Source: Macrosoma leucophasiata (Eukaryota > Arthropoda > Insecta > Lepidoptera > Hedylidae). From it: 64,000 bases of DNA. Below, in pieces: positions 11,283 through 22,640 of the stretch (positions are counted from its first letter, which is position 1; the number at the start of each line of letters is the position of its first letter). The position numbers were made by a program, and so were the translations under genes. The DNA is taken from assembly GCA_036365455.1 (NCBI GenBank), contig JAWQUS010000003.1:9258001-9322000 (forward strand), read 5' to 3'. The notes under the pieces are model-generated. The model was not told where the DNA came from and made no database searches. It saw nothing but the letters and a program-made list of their open reading frames with translations.

Positions 11283-11554
11283 TGAATTATTTAATTAATT
11301 GATTAATTAATAAATCGGTAACTTAAACAAATTTAATTTTAGACAAACTATTTTCATCCTTGGTTTGGTTGAAACAATGATGTTAAGCTCATTGGGTTGA
11401 AACGTCACGTCTAAATTTGGCCGGATTTAATTTTTTCTTAGTATGTCCATAGTTGTCTTTTTTCAGTTTGTTCAAGGGACTACACTGAAATTTCGGAATG
11501 AAACAACATTCCAATAACACTCTCCGATCCGGGGCAGAGAATATGTAATAATAC

Positions 11555-11625
11555 TACGTACCCAGGGTTCGAACCCGAAACTCCAGCGTAGAAGTTGCTG
11601 AATGAACCACAGGAATACATGCTTA
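11555..11625 (-). repeat. tRNA-like B-box remnant (old SINE head)
   Basis: On the minus strand a GTGGTTCATTCAGC stretch is followed by GGGTTCGAACCCTGG, a B-box-like T arm. The rest of a tRNA fold is missing. Probably a decayed SINE head. Confidence 0.4.
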
Positions 11626-11689
11626 GGCATTACAAGGTTTACGGTGCTACAATATGGGGTTCTTCAAAAATGGCGTCAAAATAGTCCTT

Positions 11690-11812
11690 CAGGGCTGGCA
11701 GCGCGTTGGCAACTCCCCTGGTGTTGCAAATGTCCATAGGCGACGGTGACCACTTACCATCAGGTGGCCCGTCTGCTTGTCTGTCAACTTAAAGAAATAA
11801 AAAAAAAAAAAC
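11690..11812 (+). repeat. Poly(A)-ended retroposon tail
   Basis: GGCTGGCAGCGCGTTGGCAA, GTCCATAGGCGACGGTGACC and CTTACCATCAGGTGGCCCGT lead to an A-rich end (11800-11811). This arrangement is common at LINE 3' ends in Lepidoptera as I know them. Single copy in this window. Confidence 0.55.
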
Positions 11813-11814
11813 GT

Positions 11815-12300
11815 GACATTAAAGCCAAATACCAGCTCGAAGCCCTTGAGTCGGTTGATCGGCGTGCTGTGAGAATAATTGGAGACACAAAGCGTAGTAA
11901 ATACGAAACTTCTCAGTCTTGAACATCGCCGTAAAGTGGCGTGTCTCTCAATTTTCTATAGGATCCATTTCGGCGAATGTGCGAAAGATCTACACAATCT
12001 GATTCCCTCCTCACCTTTTTAAAATAGGACAACTAGGAGAACGGCGAAATATCATCCCTACACAGTGAACATACCACAAAATAGAACGAAGCGTTTCGGC
12101 TCTACATTTATTATACGTACAACTAAGTTATGGAATACTTTGCCGGCATCTTTGTTCCCAAAAAACTACAACCTGGGCATATTCAAATCTAGAGTGAATA
12201 GGTACTTTCTAGACCAACGTGCTTCATCTTCGGCCACATCTTCACTTTCCATCAGGTGAGTTGGTGGTCAAACGTTGGTCTATTCAAATTAAAAAAATAA
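11815..12300 (+). pseudogene. LINE reverse-transcriptase ORF, C-terminal remnant
   Basis: Several frames together show the C-terminal region that follows the polymerase domain in Jockey/CR1-like LINEs: LEALESVDRRAVRIIGD near 11840, then, at 12065-12259, a readable stretch with TKRFGSTFIIRTTKLWNTLP and FPKNYNLGIFKSRVNRYF. The WN(S/T)LP and LGxFKxRV(N/Y)RY patterns are typical of that region. Frameshifts and stops lie at about 11918 and in 12020-12065. The catalytic domain is absent, as in a 5'-truncated insertion. An A-rich stretch follows the stop. Clade assignment is tentative. Confidence 0.7.
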
Positions 12301-13387
12301 TAATAATAAAAATAAAGTATCACAATGGATTCTTGGGTCATTTAGTCTTGATATAAATATAAAACTAGTTTTATATTGATATCAAAATAAAATGCGTGTG
12401 TCAGCGCCGACGCACGACGGGAGTTTACTCGTGTGCGTTAGGAGATCGCTAATGTGAAGCCGAGTGAAACAAAGGAGTGAAACTGAAAAATGGAGAATCG
12501 CGCGTCTCGTAAGAGAGTAGTATGTTCTACGTAACGTCTCAACTTTCATGTTACACTTGATTTTACTCCTCATAAAATTGCCGTACCGAGTCTTATAACT
12601 CAAATCGTTTCTTAAGGAGGAAACTCTAATGAGAGGAAAAATACAAGAGAAAGGCAAGAAACTGTGCCCTTCATTGTATTTCAACATTAATGTTTAACCA
12701 TTTACACTTAAATAAACTGTAAAATCTAATAGCACAGTTTAAAACACAACGACTGCTTGTTCTTTCGAAAGTTTGTACATTCAGTGCAATGTAACAATTC
12801 TTTATGGACATTGTATGAGCTGATTGTCCAATGTCCAACCCCAATCGAAGACACATATTCATATTTATATTCATCCTCTTCTCACCATTCTTACCTCGAC
12901 AAATAATAAAAAACTTTGTCGATAAGCTGAACATTTTCGGGTGTTATTACGTATTCGCAGATCCTTTTCATGATATTTATATTAAGCAGAGTGGTTGAAA
13001 GGGTCTCGTATTGTTATTCAGAAATTGTCCCCCAGGTATTTTTTTAGACAGCCAAGAACTTATCCGTTCCAGAACAGAAATCTAATAGAAATTTCTGATA
13101 AAATTCAAAGAAATGTCGTTATTTTTATATAGTGTACTTCTAAGAACACAATGTTCGTTGGCATGTTTATTTTACTTTTGTTCATATACGCTATCGGTCA
13201 AAAAATTGGCAGCTATCACAAGAAAATCGAAATGATTAAATTGAAACATAAATAGAATATTTTTAAATCACTATGCTAAAAATTTGGATAGTGATTTTAA
13301 AAAAACTATTTTGTATTATTACTATATTATATTTGCTTCAAAATTACTACGTATTGTTTTACTGGTTGTAGTCGTGGTAGATCTACA
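12301..13387. other. Unrecognised DNA
   Basis: Minus-strand open frames at 12382-12687 and 12671-12934 (101 and 87 codons) show no motif or repeat relationship. No gene is supported. Confidence 0.45.
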
Positions 13388-13445
13388 GTGCCGGAGCTAG
13401 CGGGCGTAGGCACCACCGCATTCCCTAATCTACTTACCGCTTAGA
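13388..13445 (+). repeat. Family A fragment
   Basis: Only GGGCGTAGGCACCACCGCAT and the following ACTTACCGCTTA block remain. Confidence 0.5.
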
Positions 13446-14017
13446 TTTGTAATCTATCTACTGTGGTAAGACTATGTTAATACACAGAATTATTCGAAGT
13501 TTGTCTTCGCTTCGTGCAACGGTGTCTTCTTTTACGACGGGCATACATAGTCAAAATACAACTAAAAATATGGATTTCAAGATGTCTTCGTAGAGTATCC
13601 TAAGCTGAATGCACACCGCGGACACTGCCAAAATTCCATACAGACGCTTAATTTGGTCTCTATTACACAGACATCAATCAGTGACGTGTATTTACACGTG
13701 CACCTGTGTGCGTACCACGTAGAAAATACCAACCGTCGCCCATAAGAGGGGAGGAGGTTGGGTGATGCGGGAAAATCGGGCGGAACGTCGAAGTGTCAAT
13801 TCTATACGTAGTATTATTACATATTCTCTGGCTGAGCGTGAGACAAGCAATGTTTCAAGTAACGTCTTAGAATATGGGTGTAAGTTTAACAAATTAAAAA
13901 TACCTACATCTTTGAAAATCTCACATGGTATTAATATTATAAAGTCTTAAACAATCAGACTGATGTATTCGTACAATTATTCGTCAAATTCATTGTCTAT
14001 TCAATACAACGTTAACA
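13446..14017. other. Unrecognised DNA
   Basis: Nothing recognised; short open frames on both strands around 13700-13950 have no known motif. Confidence 0.4.
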
Positions 14018-14068
14018 ATCATTAATGAAGTAGTGTTGGTACCCCACCAACACTACTTCATTAATGAT
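14018..14068. repeat. Perfect 23-bp inverted repeat (hairpin)
   Basis: 14018-14040 is the exact reverse complement of 14046-14068, with a 5-nt loop ACCCC. The arms are of mixed sequence, so this is not a low-complexity accident. No T-run or coding neighbour suggests a terminator. Confidence 0.9.
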
Positions 14069-14199
14069 ACGTAAGGCTTTAACGCGGTTAGTAATTAAGT
14101 AACTCGGTTTCATGAGGTTAAGTTAAGAAGATTTCGTGTTTAATATTTATGCCACGTGGGTTTTAGATTTTCAAAGCTATAATTAGATTATATTGATTT

Positions 14200-14395
14200 T
14201 CGACAGCGGTGTGAGATGACCGTTTGATTCGAAGGGTCGCGGGTTCGAGTCTCGCACCGGGAGAAATATTTGTATGGCCTGCAGATATTTGTTCCGGGTC
14301 TGGCTGTTTATGTATGTGCTGTAAGTGTACAACGGCACCCACGACACAGGTTTATGCCTAGTGTGAAGCTGAGAGTGTAAACGTATTGAAAAAAA
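14200..14395 (+). mobile_element. tRNA-derived SINE (second family)
   Basis: AGGGTCGCGGGTTCGAGTCT followed by CGCACCGGGAG is a T arm with B box plus acceptor-like 3' strand. The body has TTTGTATGGCCTGCAGATAT, then GGTTTATGCCTAGTGTG and an A-rich end near 14395. A minus-strand head of the same family lies at 49331-49390. Confidence 0.65.
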
Positions 14396-14802
14396 TCTGG
14401 AACAATAAAGCGCCTGGTCTTGTTTGTATCTTTAATATGGTATTTTGTACAAATTATTATTTTTACTACATGATCACCTCTAATTTACACAAATGTACAA
14501 GAATAAAAACCTAAGTTTGACTTAAGTCGATGTTTTTGATAGTATTTAATAGGATTCAAAAGCTGTTTACGTCATTTGTAAAATAGCTATACATACATAC
14601 TTATAATTATTGTTACAATTGATAAGCAATATTAATTGTGGATTACAATCAATATTGCTTAGCTTTATGGATTCTAAATAAAATACTATAGGTGCATGAC
14701 GGAGAAGACAATATGTATAACATTAATTTAGGCTGCGTAGATCCTGCAGTATCCAAAGTATAAAGCCTACCTGCAAATATATATAAAATTGTCCCGTTTG
14801 CG
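14396..14802. other. Unrecognised AT-rich DNA
   Basis: Nothing recognised. Confidence 0.4.
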
Positions 14803-15029
14803 GTAGAAACTGCTGGGAGTTGGGTTGCGGAGTCATTGTCATTCGTCAGAGAGATTGGCCACCGTCTTAAGCATAGGGGCTTCGACTACATTCCGTTCCG
14901 GCCTACGACTACGACCGTTCCGGGTCATTCCTGGTGCAAAGGCTAGCCATTGCCATTCAAAGGGGAAATGCTGCTAGTATTTTGGGCTCTTTTGCACCGG
15001 GGATGACCAGGGGCGGTTTGTTTGGCTGA
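14803..15029 (+). pseudogene. C-terminal scrap of a restriction-like-endonuclease retroelement
   Basis: Two frames give VETAGSWVAESLSFVREIGH and, after a frameshift before 14928, FLVQRLAIAIQRGNAASILG ending at TGA 15027-15029. The same two blocks, VETLGPWGPSARLLFKEIA and GQRISIAIQRGNAASLLGK, end the minus-strand element at 38301. The identities are clear, but enough residues differ to make this another, diverged member of the family. Everything upstream is missing, as expected of 5' truncation. AT-rich DNA follows. Confidence 0.7.
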
Positions 15030-15263
15030 CTATGGAGACATAGTCATCATTATAGGAACATAGGTTTTAAAATACTTATGTATTAATATTTATTTAATTT
15101 TGTTTTAATTTTAATTTTTGATTAAAATTTTATTTAGTATTGATTGGGTTTTTATTGATTTTGGTATAATTTGATTTTAATTTAACTTAATTGTGATATA
15201 ATTTTAAGTTAATTTTTATATTTATAAATTGTAATTTAATTATTTAATTCTACAATACTATAT

Positions 15264-15267
<4 letters not shown>

Positions 15268-15321
<54 letters not shown>
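15268..15321. repeat. (AT)n microsatellite
   Basis: An uninterrupted run of about 27 AT units, flanked by TATTGTAT on the left and ATACAATATT on the right, so the whole tract is self-complementary. It lies in AT-rich DNA (15060-15360) downstream of the retroelement scrap. Confidence 0.9.
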
Positions 15322-15325
<4 letters not shown>

Positions 15326-15330
15326 ATTCA

Positions 15331-17599
15331 TAATTGAATAATATGTCATAGTACATTACCACGATAGTAACAATTTTGTTTACTACACACTCGAGATTTG
15401 TCAAGCAGCTGTTACCATCTGAATATCACAACATATTGAAATTTTTAAACCTAAAATACTTATTTAAGTAAACCCACAACAAAATAAAAACTTGACTTTA
15501 TTTCGATATCCAAACAAAACGTGACTTTTGTAAATTGCTGTGGAAATGGAACTTGCAGAAACTACACTCAAATAACATTTCTGGCTTTTAGATACTCGTA
15601 TTTGTATTATTAAATTAGCTTTGTTTAAACTTAGTTCATATTATTTTTCTAAAAGTTTTTTGGAGTTAATATTTTGCGGGCAAATTCTTTGCACTAGGAG
15701 TGCCTGTTTTCATATTTCAAATAGTTAAAACTCTCTTCTGTTAAGAATGGCTTCATCAGATCGGTTTTATCGTGCAAGATTTTCATTACATATGTCATGA
15801 ATTTTTTTTTTTAAATATACAGATAATTGCAATATAGTCTGTTGCTAGCCAGATGTTTGTTGTGTCCGCATTTACTTTTAGAGAAGAGAAGAGCTACTCG
15901 AGACCTTACGCTTATTTTTTTGTACCTATATATTCTGCAAAGTTGAGTGGCTCGTGGCAAGTGTCATTAGCTACTTACTTGGAGACAGCACTTCTTTTAC
16001 TAGACTAAGTGCCTTCCTACCCACTCTAAGTTATTACATCACATGCAAATGCGTATAATGCGTTCTGAGTTTAGTTTAATTTAGGCATTTTTGGTCAATT
16101 GAATACGGCTAGAAATAACTGTTTTAAAAATAAGCGTAGAAAAAGCATATAAATACTTAGTCAACTTATAGGTAACACAAATACACCGTGATTTAACTAA
16201 GAAATACACTTAAATATTACATATACCTACGCTTCAAGAGTTCATTCGTTTATTTGCCTACCTATACCTTATACGGCCTTCTATTTTACATTTCGTTCTG
16301 ACAACGTGAAATATGATAAATTTTCAGGCCTAAAATAAATTAAACAAACTCTTTTATTTTTCACTGTCCAAGCAAAAAAATTGAAAAAAAACGCTGTCGT
16401 CACATGAATTCCTTTTAACTCACTCACTTTAAATTTAAAGGTTTAAATCACCGAAAATGACTGAAATATTACAACGCAAAGATTTATTTCAGTTTGCAAG
16501 CGATAAGTTGAACACGTTTTTAGGAATCTACATTTGTTACAAAGTCACAAAAGAATTAAAGAAAATAAGTTTAATTTGAAAGCGGCCAAAAATGAAACAT
16601 AGTATGAAGCAACTTATACATGGCCCCCTGCCAAAACTTGTAATAAGGTCAGCCGGACTTACATCGTATTGTTAAATTTCAGCGCTCACGTTAGCGCAGC
16701 CTCAATGTTTATTTACATTTTCACCAACTTTATATTATTCACACACATCCGTAGAAAAGTTTGCGAGATCCTTAAATAAAGAAAACCTTTTCCACACTTA
16801 TTTTGGAAAATAGTTTTGATTGTATCAATATATATTTTATAGCCTGTCAACTTTACAACAGCAGTAGTCGTTTGTTCACACTCATATTTGGAGCTATCCC
16901 AAGATGTTTGACGTGATAAAACTTAGTCTATGTTTTTATAATAGCTCAAAGAATAATTTATTCAGCGAGGTGGATGTTATGCTAGGTATGACAAACATTT
17001 TTGTAAATTATAGCGTTTTGTTGAGTGGTGTGAATAATGTATTAAAATGTAACTGCAATGCATAAAAGCCGAGTTTTGGACAAAAATGCTAGGTAAATCT
17101 AGCCTCTTTTATCCATATATCGTCGATTTGCTGCAAGAACTTGTATAGTGCATAGTTTTAGTTATTCAATACATCGAAATAAGCACTTGACTTGTCGCTT
17201 GTCGTATATTCTCTATGCTATGTACAAAATAATATTAAGTAAAGACCGTCATTTAATGAGTTTTGACTTATTGCAGTATACTGACCGGCCATATTTTCAT
17301 TCACATTCGTTCTACCTTTTTCACTGATACTCGTATAATATTTATAATGCACTTAGTATCATGTGAACTCCCCAGCTTATTATTCTGAAGCAAAATTACA
17401 AGTAATAAAACCTCTGGATGTGCGCAGCGATAATTTTTTGGTTAAATGCCATCAAAAGGTGAAACAGATTGATTTCGAGTACAGGATGGCAAATACAACT
17501 TTCAATTTGAATTTGGTGCCAAATAATGAATATATATTATGTTATTTCACTGTTACCAAATCGAGGCTGGGGCGCTGACGCTTTATTTCGCTAAAATAA
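15331..17599. other. Unrecognised DNA, 2.3 kb
   Basis: No gene, RNA or repeat relationship seen. The best open frame, 17363-17578 plus (71 codons), has no recognisable domain. If a host regulatory region or intron is present I cannot identify it. Confidence 0.45.
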
Positions 17600-17849
17600 A
17601 GCGCAATACACACTGAGCCCGCCGGGCCGCCGACCTATGTTGGCAACTTTTTGTCGGCGGGTTAGTTGGCGGCTTTGATATGACCGCTCGAGTGTCGCCG
17701 GGCAACTGAGCGTACATCCGCAAATTGCCAACACGTCGACGGGCAACACGCGCGGACGCAGGTTGCCGACATGATTATTTTCATATAGGCTGCCGGGTTG
17801 AGACGGCGGGCTATGTCGGCGACCCGGCGGGCTCAGTATGTATTGCGCT
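17600..17849 (+). mobile_element. GC-rich MITE with TAA target duplication (family H)
   Basis: 250 bp. The left end AGCGCAATACACACTGAGCC and the complement of the right end AGCGCAATACATACTGAGCC match with one difference; pairing continues through CGCCGGG.CGCCGAC. TAA flanks both sides (17597-17599 and 17850-17852). Three-base TWA duplications are characteristic of PIF/Harbinger-type elements, so this is probably a non-autonomous Harbinger MITE. The interior is unusually GC-rich against an AT-rich background. Confidence 0.8.
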
Positions 17850-18010
17850 TAAGAACAAATAGAGATTACACATTAAAATGTTTTGTGCAAAAAGGTTTTT
17901 TTTTTTCAATATTGAACACATGGAAAAGATACTCATCATCATCATTTCAGCCAAAAGACGTCAACTGCTGAAAAAAGGCCTCCCCAAAGAATGCCACAAC
18001 AAAATGCAAT

Positions 18011-18335
18011 AAAAATACTTGCCTCAGTAGACTTATGGTAACAGGCCACTACTAGGGTCCTGGGTTCGATACCCGGGCCAGGTACTATCAGCAATAACGG
18101 TGTAAAATCTTTTATCTCTGGTTCTATTGGTAATGACTTTGTTGAGATGTCAATAAGCTCGCCTCTGCTACATGGATCAAAACGTAACCGGCGAGTAACG
18201 CATCGAGCAAACAGCCACGATTGCATGTAAGCTTGAATGCATGCATTTGCATGAATAATGTATACTCTCTACACGACGATACCTCAGCCTACCCCTTCGG
18301 TGATTACATTCGTGAAAATACGTGAACAAAATAAA
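18011..18335 (+). mobile_element. Composite tRNA-headed SINE
   Basis: Head: CAGTAGACTTATGGTAACAG with B box GGGTTCGATACCC. Body: ACTATCAGCAATAACGGTG and TTTATCTCTGGTTCTATTGG as at 10380. It continues into CAAAACGTAACCGGCGAGTA, ATGCATGCATTTGCATG and CCTACCCCTTCGGTGATTAC, the block shared with 33300, 41745 and (reversed) 8655. This is the longest copy of the family in the window. Confidence 0.7.
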
Positions 18336-18489
18336 TGTCATGTCAAATGTTGCCAATTCCATGTAGAGACAAGTTTCTAACTCTATAAACGCCAACTTCA
18401 TAAACTCTACACCTTAGTCAAAATAATAAAAAACCATGTGCAGATCGATAGTGTCCATTAAAAAGTCCATGACACTCACGAGCATGTGT

Positions 18490-19375
18490 TTAAACCGCGG
18501 TGCTAATCTACTCGTATACTTATAATAAATCTGTAGAAGTGTAAATTCTGTACATTAAAAATATTGAAAAAATAAATACCAGGGGATGTTACTAGATCCG
18601 ATACCAAACCCAAATATGTGATTAGAAAATTTTTTGTCTGTCTGTTTGTTCAAGCATTACACAAAATCTACCGGTCCGATTACGACAAAACTTGGCATAA
18701 TTATACTTTAACGTTTGGCGCACAACACTGGGTACTTTTAATCCCGAAAAAATGTCTTTTTGTCTGTGTGTTTGTGCACGCTAATTTCAAAAATGGCTTA
18801 TCCGATTTCTGGTTTTCACTAATATATTGTGGTAAGTTTCACTTAACATTTAGTGTTTGTTTTATGTGAATCGGTTCAGAAATAAAAAAGTTACGTCAAT
18901 TTAAAAAATAAAGAATCATATCGAATATTTTAAAACTATTCTGCATCTATCTTTTTTAGGGTTTCGTTCCTAAAAGGTAAAAGCGGAACCTATTACTAAT
19001 TCTCCGCTGTCTGTCTGTCTGTCCGTCTGTCTGTCACCAGGCTGTATCTCATAAACAGTGATAGCTAGAAAGTTAAAATTTTCACATATTATGTATTTCT
19101 GTTACCGCTATAACGACAAAATTTTATACTAAAAATAAGAAAACGAAAGTATTAATTAATTTTTCGTATATTTTTTCTCGATATTAATAACGGTACATAG
19201 CAAGTAGACGCTTAAAATTTTCACAGAATTTATAAGTCTTATGTTGTTTCCTTCCGTAATAAATAATTAAATAAAAATAATGTAAATATTACACCCATAC
19301 AACAAACGTTATTTTTATACAATTTTTTGTACGGAACCCTTCGTGCACGAGTTGGACGTGCACATGCACTTGGTC
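18490..19375 (+). repeat. Family J dispersed repeat, long copy
   Basis: It matches the reverse complement of 58444-58995 over several hundred bases: CTGTAGAAGTGTAAATTCTG, CAAATATGTGATTA, GCGCACAACACTGGGTACTT, ATATTGTGGTAAGTTTCACT, ATCATATCGAATATTTTAAA. It includes (CTGT)n tracts near 19010-19035. No coding capacity; class unknown. Confidence 0.65.
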
Positions 19376-19411
19376 GGTTTTTTTTCTGTTAGTAACATTA
19401 AGCATACCGCG

Positions 19412-19580
19412 TAGCAGTGTCCCGGCATAAAACGATCTCCGCTATGATCACCATTCAGCATGCCAAGAGTGGCAATTATGGCATATTCTTTCCTTAAGAC
19501 GCACAACACTGTTATGAGCATCTTCAGGAAAGGCTTTGTCCAGCGGAGACGGATGGACGTCTTTCGGATGTACCTAATTG
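19412..19580 (+). repeat. Family B LINE tail
   Basis: CAGCATGCCAAGAGTGGCAA and TTATGGCATATTC, then GGATGGACGTCTTTCGGATG and a GTGATGATGGTG start of a simple repeat. Other family B copies end in the same GGACGTCTT..GGCTGA..ATGATG arrangement. Confidence 0.55.
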
Positions 19581-19776
19581 TGATGATGGTGATGGTGGTG
19601 GTGGTGTAGGTGGCGTTAGTGGCGTTGGTGGCGTAGGTGTTTGGTGATGTTGGTTGCGTTGTTGTTGGTGGTGGCGTTGATGGCGTTGGTGGCGTTTGTG
19701 GTGTTGGCAGTGGTGGAGGTGGTAGTGATGACAGTGGTGGTGGTGATGGTGGTGGTGACGATGGTGATGATGGTGG
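19578..19776 (+). repeat. GTG/GGC-rich minisatellite
   Basis: About 200 bp of GGT, GAT and GGC triplets with higher-order units such as GGTGGCGTTAGTGGCGTTGG. It starts at the ATG-rich LINE tail and ends at a hairpin, so it probably grew from the tail. Confidence 0.85.
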
Positions 19777-19826
19777 TGGTGTTATTTACCACTAATGCCT
19801 GGTGGCATTAGTGGTAAATAACACCA
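19777..19826. repeat. Perfect 23-bp inverted repeat at the minisatellite end
   Basis: 19777-19799 is the exact reverse complement of 19804-19826, with loop TGGT. The left arm begins inside the GTG repeat and the right arm brings its complement ACACCA to the far side. Confidence 0.9.
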
Positions 19827-20129
19827 ACGTGGTGGCAACGCGCAAAACGCATAACGTTAATATTCAAGTTTTCACTTCTGTCGGCTCTTACAGAGTACAT
19901 ATAATATGTATAGATCTATAAATTTATCTTTCATTCTCTGTTAGTAGCACTAATTTACTGAAATTTTACAAAACTATATAATAATTGTCTATAAAAAAAT
20001 ATTATGCAAAGAAGTTTAATATGGGCTTTTCGAAAATAGTAGTAGGTACTTATACGACTGCGCGTTAAAACACATAATTAGCTATTTTTCGCACAGTCAG
20101 TTATATGTGGCTCTATCACGTGTTAGCAA

Positions 20130-20345
20130 TCCTAGCAGCCTGAGTGCTTTTATCCCCCCTGGCCATACGTCATAAATCGTGTACAGAGAAGCATTACTGT
20201 TAAGCAGATTTTTTTAGCTACCCAAATGTGTTTATTTGTTTTGATCCAATTTATGTCCAAAATTAACCAAAAGTAATATCCAAAAGCCCTGCCCAAAGTC
20301 CCAAAGTCACTATTCCACGCGAACAAAGTTGCGGGCACAGCTAGT
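20130..20345 (+). mobile_element. Helitron-like or related repeat end
   Basis: Ends with CGCGAACAAAGTTGCGGGCA followed by CAGCTAGT (20338-20345). The same end, as GTCGTGGGCGCAGCTAGT, occurs at 25455 and, reversed, at 25373. Terminal CTAG with a nearby GC-rich stem is compatible with a Helitron 3' end, but the 5' end is not defined. Confidence 0.45.
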
Positions 20346-20594
20346 GGTCAATAAAGTTTACAAATGTGACTTGGTTTTATTTATTGGAGTAATTATTCGC
20401 TTTATTCGCAACTTTGGAATGGTCTTGGTAAACATGGAATAATTGAAATATATAGCATGCGCATTAATTTATATGGACTTATTTTCTGCGGTACAATTAG
20501 CGAGACATTAAAGGCTGATTTTACTTTCAAGCTCACGGACCAAATTATAATACTATGTTATGACTGATGACAGCTGCTGCTGAGGCTAAAACTA

Positions 20595-20951
20595 CTACGC
20601 GCTGACTATTTGGTGCCGACAATAACAAAAATCTTCATGTCGCGGACTTGCGGACACCCTGCCGGGCCGCCGATACAGCGCGCTGACTCAACCCGGCGGC
20701 CTACATTAAAAAAATCATGTCGGAAACCTGCGCCCGCGCGTGTTGCTCGTTGTAGATGTTGGCGGCTTGCGGACGTACGCTCAGTTGCCCGACACTCGAG
20801 CGGTAGTGTCAAGTAAGTTCCTCATCTCAAGCCGCCGACATGCCGCCAACATTATTTTCGCACTTACAATGAGTAAGGCCGCCAACTAACCGGCCGATAA
20901 AAAGTTTCCGACATAGGTCGGCGGCCCAACGATCTCAGTGTGTATTGCGCT
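20595..20951 (-). mobile_element. GC-rich MITE, second family H copy
   Basis: The right part, GACATAGGTCGGCGGCCC to GTGTATTGCGCT, is the reverse complement of the left part of the 17600 copy. Internal TTGCCCGACACTCGAGCGGT is shared too. It is longer (about 357 bp), and its left end is too diverged to place exactly. Confidence 0.65.
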
Positions 20952-22082
20952 TTCCGTCCACCAGTAATAAAAAAAAGCGCTGGAATGAACCGCAAAAAAC
21001 CATTACCGTCAGAAACCGAATGTCGTGTGTGATAGAAAGGTTACATTCAAGCTCGCATCGCTATCAAGCTACGCGGTATTTGAATCGAACGGTAAGGGAT
21101 CGTATGTGTAATGAACTTGCATAATCACCCCGAACTCTCATATGAGTTAAGTACTGAAGATAAATTAATCCTGGGTAACTTTCATAGCAGCTATTCTGCA
21201 CCAGACGTTTTGTTCGATCGGACAAACTTTTGATATTCGCATAAGACTCTGCATCATAATCTCGATTTCTACTTAGCTCTTGGAGTACAGATAATGCTTG
21301 AACAACCACCGTATGTAAGATAACTAGTTTTTATCGCTAATTCGTATTAATTATATTACGCTTACTAAACTTAAAAATATGAGGTATATTACCTATACTT
21401 TCTCATTGTCGACTATTAGCGTTAGTAGATCATCCATGTTGGTAGGATAAAACGTTGTCTATTTTTTTGGATTACAGCCACCACATTATGCTGCTCTCAA
21501 CGTGTACAATTTTCTGACCCAGACTTAATTATTATTCAGGTTTTTACGAATTGCGTAGCACTCACGCCTTCAAATGACGTTGATGATAGCCGTAGGCTAT
21601 ATACTCGTACACACATCGTAGTCCAAAATTTTTTTCAAATATTAAAAACCTGAAATCAGACCTTAGTAGGCTAATAATGGTCGCAGCAAATAATGCCCAC
21701 TTCAAGTTCTTTTTAGTTCTCCCTTCAGAATTTAAACGTGAACTGAACTTAGAAAATATAACATTTTCTAGCATTATAGCTGCAAGTTTCTCGCGTTGAA
21801 ATGAAACAACATTTACAGATTTATGATCCGTCGCGAAATATGTCATGTTGTGTGAGACAAATTTCTATTTTTACTTTTGGATTGTTAAGGTTCCTGCTTT
21901 ATAGAAAATCGAGCTTGGTTGAGTATTACTCACGGAATAATCATAAAAATGAATAGATATATAACTGCAAAGTCTGTAAGACCTCAAGATACAATTAGCA
22001 ACTAACGCTACGCAAGACGTTTGCGAAATAGATGGAAGGTAGCACCTATTAATTTTTCAAACTGCTGTCAGACAAATGTCAC
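20952..22082. other. Unrecognised DNA
   Basis: Minus-strand open frames at 21064-21309 and 21562-21846 have no motif. Nothing supportable. Confidence 0.4.
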
Positions 22083-22205
22083 CTCAGTCTGTCTGAGACC
22101 ACTGAAGCTGAAAAGCGACCATAACGTCAAGTTCGATTTTAAATAATCATTTTAGTTTAATATACGTGAGATAAATGCGAAAACTAGTTTAATTTAAATG
22201 AGACA
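22083..22205 (+). repeat. Family C dispersed repeat, copy 2
   Basis: Pairs with 645-765: AGTCTGTCTGAG, GAAGCTGAAAAGCGAC, TTTTAAATAATCATTTTAGT and GCGAAAACTAGTTTAA in order. Confidence 0.55.
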
Positions 22206-22369
22206 TTATAAAGACGTATTTGGAGGTTTTGTAGTTTCCCAGAAGTAGGTGGTTGGAATTCGGCCTAAAGCATTTTTCATTTATTCACTTGTAAATTAAT
22301 TTCTGCAAATATCCGTTTAATGTGCACATTCCGTCAAAAACCTTCTTTAACTTCACAAGGATTGCGTAC

Positions 22370-22640
22370 CTATTGTCCAGCTACACAGCAATTACTGATC
22401 TGATGTTAGCTTCATAGTATGTAAACAGTAAGCCAATCGCAGCATGTAAAACAGAAGCGGAAATGGGATCGCATTCTAATGATCCTATCAAATGCGTTGA
22501 ATTTCACTATGCGGGTACATTGCGGCGTGTTTCTCAACGAACCCCATTTGCACGTCTTCAAACTACAATTTCCAATTTGCTTTTTTGGTTCATCTGGACT
22601 AATGTATATAAAGTCGAGTGTATTACTTACGGCCATGACT
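22370..22640 (+). repeat. Family K repeat, copy 1
   Basis: Shares with 23195-23500 the ordered blocks CAGCAATTACTG, GTAAACAGTAAGC, AAACAGAAGCGG, CATTCTAATGATCCT, ATGCG(T)TG and GTGTTTC. Identity is moderate. No inverted ends or coding features were seen, so the class is unknown. Confidence 0.55.

Noticed and set aside
13692..13950. Overlapping open frames on both strands
   Set aside because: Short, no motif, and mutually complementary composition; nothing supports coding.
15268..15321. Regulatory or replication-origin AT tract
   Set aside because: A plain (AT)n microsatellite with no accompanying motif.
17363..17578. 71-codon plus frame as a possible host exon
   Set aside because: No recognised domain, no splice-site context I could defend, and length is within chance for this composition.
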